Shown: positions 34,373-40,369 of the stretch, piece by piece
How positions within the stretch are numbered: position 1 is the stretch's first letter
How the letters are laid out: each line of letters starts with the position of its first letter
The notes under the pieces: generated by a model
What the model was told of the DNA's origin: nothing
Databases searched by the model: none
What the model saw: only the letters and a program-made list of their open reading frames with translations
Assembly: GCA_015067495.1 (NCBI GenBank)
Contig: SVMI01000005.1
Coordinates: forward strand, 1-41,598
Source: Oscillospiraceae bacterium
GTDB lineage: Bacteria > Bacillota > Clostridia > Oscillospirales > Oscillospiraceae
DNA: 41,598 bases
Direction of reading: 5' to 3'
Made by a program: the position numbers and the translations under genes

Positions 34373-35833
34373 TTAACCGCCGAAATTCGGCAGCCAATAT
34401 TCGTACCACTGCTCGGCAGTTCCGTCCTGCGGCAGGTCACTGCCGGCAGGAGTCACGGCAGGAGCCTGATTCTTTTCAGCAAAGGTGATGCTCAGCTCCA
34501 AGACCTGACGGTTACGGTAGACGAAAATGGTGGTAGTATCGTTGGCTTCAAAGTCACGCATCGCCTTGTCCAGATCCTCAAGGGATGTTACAGTGTATTC
34601 TCCGATGCCGACGATGATGTCACCGGATTTCAGTCCGGCGGCTTCGGCAGGCGTGCCGGCTTCAACACTTTCCACGTACACGCCCATGCCGTCTGTGCGG
34701 GTACTGACGTTCACACCCATGTAGGGGGCGGAGATAAAGCCGTTTTCGATCAGCTCATGGATCAGACTCTTCACTTCGTCAATGGGGACGGCGAAGCCGA
34801 TGCCCTCAATGTTCACGCCGGAGGCGGACTGACCGGAGTATTTGGAGGTGGTGATGCCGATGACCTCGCCCTTCATATTGAACAGCGGACCGCCGGAGTT
34901 GCCGGAGTTGATGGCGGCATCGGTCTGGAGCATGCTGATGACGCTGCCGTCATTGCGGATGTCCCGATCCTTGGCGCTGATATAGCCGACGGTCAGGGAA
35001 TTGCTCAGCTGACCCAGTGCGTTGCCCACAGCCACCACCTGATCGCCGACGATCAGATCATCGCTGCTGCCCAGCTTGACAGCGGCAAGGCCGGTCGCCT
35101 CGATCTTCAGCAGGGCAAAGTCGTTTCGGTCATCATAGCCGATGAGGGCGGCGGTGTACTCGATGTCGTCCTCGGTGGTGACAGTCAGCTTGGTCGCGCC
35201 GTCGATGACATGCCGGTTGGTGACGATATAGCCATCCTCGGAGATGATAAAGCCGGAGCCGAGGGACGTAGCTTCCGTTGTCTGACCGTAGATGTCAGCG
35301 GTCTTGGTGGCAGTGATGCAGACAACGCTGCGACGGTTCTGAGCATAGACCTGACCGGGGGTCAGACCGTCAGCTGTGCCGGTGCCGGAAACGGAGTTGC
35401 CGTTGCCGGTGAAGGAGTTGTCCTCAACCTTGTTCTCCAAGTCCTTGATCTGCTGCTGCAGGTCGGAGATCAGCTTGGAAGTTTCAGCATTGCTGGTGCG
35501 CAGGTGTTCAAAGCAAATGCAGTAGGGGATCATTGCCACAAGCAAAACGACAGCCACAACGATAATTTTCCATGCCCTTTTGCCGGAACGCTTCTTCGGA
35601 AGCGCGTCCACCGGCGGCAGATCCTCCAGTGTCGGCGCGGCAGACTTTTGGGGCTGCTCAGCCGCGGGGTCCTGCATCACGTAAGGAGAGTCTGCAAAGG
35701 GAGAAACCTTTGCGGCAGGCTTCGGCGCTGCTTCGGACTGCTGCGTGATGTACGGAGAATCCGCAAAAGGGGAGACCTTTTCGGTGATCGTGGGATTTTC
35801 CTGCTCGGGCACGTGGTTTTCATTATTTTCCAT
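34373..35833 (-). CDS. htrA: HtrA/DegP-type serine protease with PDZ domain
   Basis: This is a 486-residue protein with a cytosolic N-terminus (about 1-88), one TM helix (about 90-110), a coiled coil and a Gly/Ser linker (about 115-155). The trypsin-like protease has His208 in TNRHVID, Asp in RNDFALLKIE and Ser313 in NSGNSGGPL. A PDZ domain (about 370-455) ends it. HtrA proteases degrade or refold damaged exported proteins. The ATG at 35833 is chosen over one 11 codons upstream because GGGAGG lies before it. The cytosolic tail contains the motif KVSPFADSPY twice (19-28 and 42-51), which is not a standard HtrA part. Promoter elements are not clear. Confidence 0.94.
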   Translation of the reverse strand: MENNENHVPEQENPTITEKVSPFADSPYITQQSEAAPKPAAKVSPFADSPYVMQDPAAEQPQKSAAPTLEDLPPVDALPKKRSGKRAWKIIVVAVVLLVAMIPYCICFEHLRTSNAETSKLISDLQQQIKDLENKVEDNSFTGNGNSVSGTGTADGLTPGQVYAQNRRSVVCITATKTADIYGQTTEATSLGSGFIISEDGYIVTNRHVIDGATKLTVTTEDDIEYTAALIGYDDRNDFALLKIEATGLAAVKLGSSDDLIVGDQVVAVGNALGQLSNSLTVGYISAKDRDIRNDGSVISMLQTDAAINSGNSGGPLFNMKGEVIGITTSKYSGQSASGVNIEGIGFAVPIDEVKSLIHELIENGFISAPYMGVNVSTRTDGMGVYVESVEAGTPAEAAGLKSGDIIVGIGEYTVTSLEDLDKAMRDFEANDTTTIFVYRNRQVLELSITFAEKNQAPAVTPAGSDLPQDGTAEQWYEYWLPNFGG

Positions 35834-35987
35834 GGTAATTCCTCCCAGATGGTTGTCTAATGTCATGTTAGCGGTCGGATGTGAAAAAATTATGTACGAT
35901 CGCCAAAAAAATTATAAACAAAGGTTGGCAAAAATGTGACTTTTCCGCCGAATATTATCATACCTTCTTTTTTGAATGCCGTCAAGC

Positions 35988-36019
35988 AAAAGAAAAAGCG
36001 GCGGTACAAACCGCCGCTT
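35988..36019 (-). terminator. Terminator after the DUF1540 gene
   Basis: A 10-bp stem AAGCGGCGGT / ACCGCCGCTT (36019-36010, 36005-35996), followed on the minus strand by TTTCTTTT. It starts 8 bases past the stop. Confidence 0.85.
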
Positions 36020-36026
36020 AATGACC

Positions 36027-36191
36027 TCACTTCTTCCGGAAGGACTTGCAGTCGGTACACTGATCCATGGCAGGATTCTGCTCGTGTGTGCCGACGAGAA
36101 TGCGGTCCAGAGAGCAGTAGTTCTCGGTGTCGCAGTGATAGGCGCACTGCTGAACGGTGCATTCGATGCACTTGTTTGCCTTGCAGCTCAT
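36027..36191 (-). CDS. DUF1540 small cysteine-rich protein
   Basis: This is a 54-residue protein with eight cysteines. It begins MSCKANKCIECTVQQC and continues with CAYHCDTENYC, the glycine turn ILVGTHE, and CTDCKSF near the end. The Cys spacing and the YH...C...I.V...C..F pattern match DUF1540, a family of small probable metal-binding proteins common in Clostridia and of unknown role (some are associated with sporulation; not shown here). The ATG at 36191 has AAGGAGG at 8 bases; a second ATG two codons earlier is too close to the ribosome site. It is a single gene with its own terminator, divergent from rpe. Confidence 0.88.
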   Translation of the reverse strand: MSCKANKCIECTVQQCAYHCDTENYCSLDRILVGTHEQNPAMDQCTDCKSFRKK

Positions 36192-36272
36192 GATCATTTC
36201 CTCCTTTTTGTGGGTTCGAAATCAGTATACCCAAATTTGAAAAAAGCCTGTCAGGAAAAAACTTCCAATTCT

Positions 36273-36301
36273 TGCAATTACTGTGATTCCGTGATATGAT
36301 A
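36273..36301 (+). promoter_or_regulatory. Promoter of rpe
   Basis: TTGCAA (36273-36278), 17 nt, TATGAT (36296-36301) preceded by TGA (extended -10), 33 bases before the rpe ATG. Confidence 0.85.
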
Positions 36302-36334
36302 GACAAAAATTATACGAACAAAAGGAGAAACGTT

Positions 36335-36985
36335 ATGGCGAAAATTGCCCCTTCTATTTTGTCTGCGGATTTTGCAAATCTGGAGCGAGATATCCACAAT
36401 CTGGAACAGTGCGGCGCGGATTGGGTACATGTTGACGTGATGGACGGCATCTTTGTGCCCAATATGTCCATCGGTATCCCGGTGGTGCAGGCACTGCGCC
36501 CCGTGACCGATCTGGTGCTGGATGTGCATCTGATGATCGACCGCCCCATCCGTTACGTGGAGCAGTTTATCAAGGCGGGCGCGGACTATGTGACCATTCA
36601 CATTGAGGCTGACCAGCCTCAGAATACCCTTGAGGCACTGGACAAGATCCATGCCCTTGGCTGCAAGGCTGCCATTTCTCTGAAGCCCAAGACTCCTGCG
36701 GAAGCGGCGATCCCGTATCTTGAAAAGTGCGACATGATCCTCGTCATGACCGTCGAGCCCGGCTTCGGCGGACAGAAATTCATGGCAGACATGATGCCCA
36801 AGCTGCGCAAGCTGCGCCAGATGCTGGACGAGGTCAACCCTGGTTGCATCCTCGAGGTGGATGGCGGCGTGGACGCCAACACCTGCGCTGTTTGCAAAGA
36901 AAACGGCGCGGAAGTGCTGGTCGCCGGCTCTGCTTACTTCAAGGCAGAGGATCGGGCGGCATTTGTCAAGCTCATTCAGGCGTAA
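36335..36985 (+). CDS. rpe: Ribulose-phosphate 3-epimerase
   Basis: This 216-residue TIM barrel interconverts ribulose-5-phosphate and xylulose-5-phosphate in the pentose phosphate pathway. Motifs are APSILSADFANL at the start (Ser and Asp near the active site), HVDVMDGIFVPN, DVHLMI, TVEPGFGGQKF and EVDGGV near the phosphate site. The start at 36335 follows GGAG by 8 bases; an ATG 13 codons earlier overlaps the promoter and is rejected. It stands alone. In many Firmicutes rpe follows rsgA and prkC, which are not here. Confidence 0.97.
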   Translation: MAKIAPSILSADFANLERDIHNLEQCGADWVHVDVMDGIFVPNMSIGIPVVQALRPVTDLVLDVHLMIDRPIRYVEQFIKAGADYVTIHIEADQPQNTLEALDKIHALGCKAAISLKPKTPAEAAIPYLEKCDMILVMTVEPGFGGQKFMADMMPKLRKLRQMLDEVNPGCILEVDGGVDANTCAVCKENGAEVLVAGSAYFKAEDRAAFVKLIQA

Positions 36986-36987
36986 CA

Positions 36988-37011
36988 GTAGGGCGGGCGC
37001 TTGCTCCCGCC
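36988..37011 (+). repeat. Dispersed GC-rich hairpin repeat, copy 4
   Basis: GTAG plus GGCGGG-CGCTTGCT-CCCGCC, one base different from copies 1 and 2 and outside the stem. It begins 2 bases after the rpe stop codon, where a terminator would be expected, but has no T-run. Confidence 0.82.
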
Positions 37012-37053
37012 GCAAATGAAGCCTAAAAAAGCAAGGATTTCACACAGCGGGAA

Positions 37054-37082
37054 TTGACTTTTTCACGTCTTACATGTATAAT
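37054..37082 (+). promoter_or_regulatory. Strong promoter of the NifU-like/GGGtGRT operon
   Basis: TTGACT (37054-37059), 17 nt, TATAAT (37077-37082). One mismatch to consensus, about 57 bases before the start codon. Confidence 0.9.
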
Positions 37083-37099
37083 ATTTGCGGAAATTAAGG

Positions 37100-37115
37100 G
37101 GCGAAGCTTTTCGCC
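37100..37115 (+). other. Hairpin in the 5' untranslated region of the NifU-like gene
   Basis: A perfect 6-bp stem GGCGAA / TTCGCC around GCTT lies about 10-15 bases downstream of the expected transcription start and well before the ribosome site. It has no T-tract. A 5' stabilising element is one reading; a regulatory role is possible. Confidence 0.5.
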
Positions 37116-37138
37116 TTCACAAGAAAGGAAAATTTGCC

Positions 37139-37831
37139 ATGATTTATAGTAGCGAAGTACAACATATGTGCAGCGTTGCCAAGGGCGCATATCACGGTCC
37201 TGCTCCCATTCCCGAAGAGGGCAAGTGGGTTCAGGCAAAGCAGATCTCTGATATCAGCGGTTTCACCCACGGTATCGGCTGGTGCGCACCCCAGCAGGGC
37301 TGCTGCAAGCTGACCCTGAACGTCAAGGAAGGTATCATCGAAGAAGCTCTGGTCGAGACTCTGGGCTGCTCCGGTATGACCCACTCCGCAGCAATGGCTT
37401 CCGAGATCCTGATCGGTAAGACCCTGCTGGAGGCTCTGAACACCGACCTTGTCTGTGACGCCATCAACACCGCAATGCGCGAGCTGTTCCTGCAGATCGT
37501 TTACGGCCGTACCCAGTCCGCATTCTCCGAGGACGGTCTGGCAATCGGTGCATCCCTCGAAGACCTTGGTAAGGGTCTGCGCAGCCAGGTCGGCACCATG
37601 TTTGCCACCAAGGCAAAGGGCCCCCGTTATCTGGAAATGGCTGAGGGCTATGTTACCCGCATTGCTCTGGACGAGGACAACCTGATCACCGGTTACGAGT
37701 TCATCAATCTGGGCAAGATGATGGACTTCATCAAGAAGGGCGACGATGCAAACGAGGCTCTGAAGAAGGCAAAGGGCAGCTATGGCCGTTTTGCTGACGC
37801 AGCCAAGTATATCGACCCCCGTCACGAATAA
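37139..37831 (+). CDS. NifU/IscU-like iron-sulfur scaffold-type protein
   Basis: This 230-residue protein aligns by eye to the IscU/NifU N-terminal fold from about 45 to 115. GWCAPQQGCCKLTLNV (Cys49, Cys55, Cys56) stands where IscU has its first cluster cysteine. LGCSGMTHSAAMASE (Cys77) stands at the second, followed by GKTLLEAL as in IscU, and Cys106 lies near the third. The C-terminal 100 residues (conserved-looking RYLEMAEGYVTRI, FINLGKMMDFI) are not IscU. No iscS or suf gene is near. Codons are strongly biased to CTG, GGT, AAG and CGT, a sign of high expression. It is followed after 15 bases by the GGGtGRT gene, so the two very probably act together. Calling it an Fe-S scaffold is by fold; the real task is not known. 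Confidence 0.8.
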   Translation: MIYSSEVQHMCSVAKGAYHGPAPIPEEGKWVQAKQISDISGFTHGIGWCAPQQGCCKLTLNVKEGIIEEALVETLGCSGMTHSAAMASEILIGKTLLEALNTDLVCDAINTAMRELFLQIVYGRTQSAFSEDGLAIGASLEDLGKGLRSQVGTMFATKAKGPRYLEMAEGYVTRIALDEDNLITGYEFINLGKMMDFIKKGDDANEALKKAKGSYGRFADAAKYIDPRHE

Positions 37832-37846
37832 GAGGAGGACACGGAA

Positions 37847-38845
37847 ATGGCATTGTTTGAAGGTTACGAAAGAAAAATCGACAAGATCAATGGTGTCCTG
37901 GCTCAGTACGGTCTTGCTTCTGTTGAAGAGTGCCGCGACATCTGCACCGCGAAGGGCTTTGATCCTTATGAAATCGTCAAAGGCATTCAGCCCATCGCAT
38001 TTGAGGACGTGGCATGGGCATACTGTGTTGGTGCTGCTATCGCTCTGAAGAAGGGCGTCAAGTCCGCCGCTGAAGCTGCTGAGGCAATCGGCATCGGGCT
38101 GCAGGCATTCTGCATCCCCGGCTCCGTCGCGGAAGACCGCAAGGTCGGTCTGGGTCACGGCAATCTGGGCGCAATGCTCCTGCGTGACGAGACCAAGTGC
38201 TTCGCATTCCTGGCAGGTCACGAGTCCTTTGCTGCTGCTGAAGGTGCGATCGGCATCGCCCGCTCCGCAAACAAGGCTCGCAAGGAGCCTCTGCGTGTCA
38301 TCCTGAACGGTCTGGGCAAGGACGCTGCACAGATCATCTCCCGTATCAACGGCTTCACCTATGTGAAGACCAAGTTCGATTACTACACCGGCGAGCTGCA
38401 GATCGTGGAGCGCATTCCTTACTCCAAGGGCGAGCGCGCTGCTGTCAACTGCTACGGCTGTGACGATGTCCGTGAAGGCGTTGCTGTCATGCGTTATGAG
38501 GGTGTTGACGTTTCCATCACCGGCAACTCCACCAACCCCACCCGCTTCCAGCACCCCGTTGCCGGCACTTACAAGAAGGAGTGCATGGAGCAGGGCAAGA
38601 AGTACTTCTCCGTCGCTTCCGGCGGCGGCACGGGTCGTACCCTGCACCCCGATAACATGGCTGCAGGTCCTGCTTCCTATGGCATGACCGACACCATGGG
38701 TCGTATGCACGGCGATGCACAGTTCGCAGGTTCTTCCTCCGTCCCCGCTCACGTGGAAATGATGGGCTTTTTGGGCGCAGGCAACAACCCCATGGTCGGT
38801 ATGACCGTTAGCGTTGCTGTCGCTGTTGAGGAGTCCCTGAAGTAA
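37847..38845 (+). CDS. GGGtGRT family protein (function unknown)
   Basis: This 332-residue protein carries the eponymous motif GGGTGRT at about 259-265 within VASGGGTGRTLHPDNMAAG. Other striking parts are a glycine-rich stretch GLGHGNLGAMLLRD, AGHESFAAAEGAIG, a CYGCDD motif and the C-terminal FLGAGNNPMVGMTVSVAVA. I recall this as a Pfam-type family of unknown function found in Clostridia and spirochaetes and often next to a NifU-like gene, as here. There is no signal peptide; cytosolic. The ribosome site GAGGAGGA precedes the ATG. Codon bias is as strong as in the partner gene, so both should be abundant proteins. Glycine-rich loops suggest nucleotide or cofactor binding (inference only). Confidence 0.9.
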   Translation: MALFEGYERKIDKINGVLAQYGLASVEECRDICTAKGFDPYEIVKGIQPIAFEDVAWAYCVGAAIALKKGVKSAAEAAEAIGIGLQAFCIPGSVAEDRKVGLGHGNLGAMLLRDETKCFAFLAGHESFAAAEGAIGIARSANKARKEPLRVILNGLGKDAAQIISRINGFTYVKTKFDYYTGELQIVERIPYSKGERAAVNCYGCDDVREGVAVMRYEGVDVSITGNSTNPTRFQHPVAGTYKKECMEQGKKYFSVASGGGTGRTLHPDNMAAGPASYGMTDTMGRMHGDAQFAGSSSVPAHVEMMGFLGAGNNPMVGMTVSVAVAVEESLK

Positions 38846-38860
38846 TCCCAATAAAGTTTG

Positions 38861-38890
38861 ATCCCGGAATCCGTTTGGATTCCGGGATTT
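38861..38890 (+). terminator. Terminator after the GGGtGRT gene
   Basis: A 12-bp stem ATCCCGGAATCC / GGATTCCGGGAT with loop GTTT, then TT. Nearly identical to the hairpin at 40337-40364. Confidence 0.88.
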
Positions 38891-38912
38891 TACATTTCCT
38901 TGTCTGTATGTC

Positions 38913-38942
38913 TTGACACGCTGAGCAGGCGTCCTATATAAT
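38913..38942 (+). promoter_or_regulatory. Promoter of the SHOCT membrane-protein gene
   Basis: TTGACA (38913-38918), 18 nt, TATAAT (38937-38942), 31 bases before the ATG. Confidence 0.85.
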
Positions 38943-38973
38943 GGAAATGCAGACAACAGAAAGGAGCAAAAAT

Positions 38974-39453
38974 ATGGACGGTTTTGAGATCCTCATCGTA
39001 TTGATTGTGAACCTTGGAATTTGCTGTATTCTCGGTGCGATTTCTAAAACAGTCAACGAGAAAAACGGCTATTATGGCGGTTTTGCATGGGGCTTTTGGC
39101 TTGGCATCATCGGAATTATCGTTGTTGCGGTACGTCAGCCGCCCTTCTATCATTCCTCCGAGTCGATCATCATCCCTGAGCATGGGGAGAAGCTCCCCGC
39201 CTCTGCCATTTCTGAAGAGAATGCACCGAACGGCTGGCATTGCCGCTGTGGTCGGTACAACGCCCAGTATGTTTCTTCCTGCGTTTGCGGCATCAGCAAG
39301 CGGGAAGCCATGTCGCCCCAGCCGGAAACAGTCGAGCCGGATGATGAAATGAAGAAGATCGCGGCTTTGAAGGAATACCAAAAGCTGCTGGAGGATGGCA
39401 TCATCACGCAAGACGAGTTCGACGCCAAAAAGAAAGCGATCCTTTCTGAATAA
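38974..39453 (+). CDS. Small membrane protein with CxC/CxC zinc site and C-terminal SHOCT domain
   Basis: This is a 159-residue protein with two hydrophobic segments (about 4-22 and 36-54, the second after a Gly-rich turn YYGGFAWGFWLG). A soluble part holds CRCG...CVCG (four cysteines over about 18 residues, a possible zinc site), and a C-terminal SHOCT-type helix pair LKEYQKLLEDGIITQDEFDAKKKAILSE follows. SHOCT is a short oligomerisation-like domain without enzymatic role. Function unknown. AAGGAG precedes the ATG at 38974; an upstream in-frame ATG overlaps the -10 box and is rejected. It has its own promoter and terminator. Confidence 0.82.
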   Translation: MDGFEILIVLIVNLGICCILGAISKTVNEKNGYYGGFAWGFWLGIIGIIVVAVRQPPFYHSSESIIIPEHGEKLPASAISEENAPNGWHCRCGRYNAQYVSSCVCGISKREAMSPQPETVEPDDEMKKIAALKEYQKLLEDGIITQDEFDAKKKAILSE

Positions 39454-39467
39454 CCGAATGGAAAGCG

Positions 39468-39498
39468 TCTCCCGGCTCCCGTGAGCCGGGAGATTTTT
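39468..39498 (+). terminator. Terminator after the SHOCT gene
   Basis: An 11-bp stem TCTCCCGGCTC / GAGCCGGGAGA with a 4-nt loop, then TTTTT. Confidence 0.92.
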
Positions 39499-39514
39499 GC
39501 GCGTAACCGCATTT

Positions 39515-39599
39515 GCAACCATAGGTTGCGGAAATACCAATGGTAATTGGTGGAAAGCAACCGCCATTTTCTGTAAGATAAAGCTGCAGCAACCGGTTG
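39515..39599 (+). promoter_or_regulatory. Repeated GCAACC sites upstream of the XRE regulator (candidate operator)
   Basis: GCAACC occurs at 39515, 39557 and 39589; the inverse GGTTGC occurs at 39524, and GGTTG at 39595. Two pairs form palindromes (GCAACC-ATA-GGTTGC and CAACCGGTTG). Direct copies are 42 and 32 bases apart, close to four and three helix turns. A clear promoter was not found in this stretch. Binding by the downstream HTH protein is inference. Confidence 0.4.
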
Positions 39600-39634
39600 A
39601 AACTATAGCAAGAAAGGAACTTGGAGGTTTAGAA

Positions 39635-40321
39635 ATGGATTTTAGTGAACGATTGATCGCTGTCCGGCGGGAAAAGGGATTATCGCAGGAAGCGTTGGCA
39701 GAAGCATTGGGCGTTTCGCGGCAGGCGGTTTCCAAATGGGAAACGGGAGAGAGCAAGCCGGATGTTAATAATCTGATCGCTTTGTGCGATGTGCTGGAGT
39801 TGAACATCGAGTATCTGTGTCTGGGGAAGGAAAGTGCGCCCACGCAGGAACCCCGGAAGCAGGGGATGTCCCGCACGATAAAGGTATTTCTGTCCGCTTT
39901 AGTGGCGGCACTGTGCCTGCTGGTCGGCGCAGTGGTAGGAATTGCGGCTTTTTCTTCTCATGTACGTACGGACGTGCAGACCCAAGCCATAGATATGGCA
40001 AATTTGTCCGTGAAAAATGTGCAGGTAGAGCGTAATTTTAACGAGGGCGGCTATGATATCCTTGTTACACCCGGCTTTATCCACGAAGGAGTGGAGGTCA
40101 AGCTTTACATTGAAAGCGTAAACAGCGACTACCGCCCGATGACCATCAAATGCCAGTTCGATGGCTTCAATTACATGGCTAATTTTGGAATGCCGCGGAA
40201 AAATGTGCAGTATCGGATCACAGCAGTATTTTATTATCAGGACATGCAGAAGCAAGTTCCTATCCTTGATTTTCACGCGGATGAAGGCAGTTGCAGCTAT
40301 GTGCCGCAGTGGAATCAGTAG
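39635..40321 (+). CDS. Membrane-tethered XRE-family transcriptional regulator
   Basis: This is a 228-residue protein. An N-terminal HTH of the XRE/Cro type (about 5-60) has the typical LSQEALAEALGVSRQAVSKWE. A linker and one TM helix (about 85-107) follow, then an extracellular C-terminal domain (about 110-228), beta-rich by eye, that I do not recognise. A DNA-binding domain inside and a possible sensor outside suggests a one-component membrane regulator. The start at 39635 has GGAGG 8-9 bases upstream; earlier in-frame ATGs lack a ribosome site. It sits alone between two terminators; its targets may be itself (see the GCAACC sites), the SHOCT gene, or distant genes. Confidence 0.85.
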   Translation: MDFSERLIAVRREKGLSQEALAEALGVSRQAVSKWETGESKPDVNNLIALCDVLELNIEYLCLGKESAPTQEPRKQGMSRTIKVFLSALVAALCLLVGAVVGIAAFSSHVRTDVQTQAIDMANLSVKNVQVERNFNEGGYDILVTPGFIHEGVEVKLYIESVNSDYRPMTIKCQFDGFNYMANFGMPRKNVQYRITAVFYYQDMQKQVPILDFHADEGSCSYVPQWNQ

Positions 40322-40336
40322 GCTCAATGAAACCAA

Positions 40337-40369
40337 ATCCCGGAATCCGTATGGATTCCGGGATTTTCT
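40337..40369. terminator. Terminator between the XRE gene and the glycoside hydrolase gene
   Basis: A 12-bp stem ATCCCGGAATCC / GGATTCCGGGAT with loop GTAT, then TTTCTTT. It serves the XRE gene and lies 5 bases past the stop of the convergent glycosidase gene. It is the same hairpin as at 38861. Confidence 0.88.

Noticed and set aside
36224..36255. Promoter for the DUF1540 gene (CTGACA ... TATACT, minus strand)
   Set aside because: The spacer is 20 nt, too long for a confident call.
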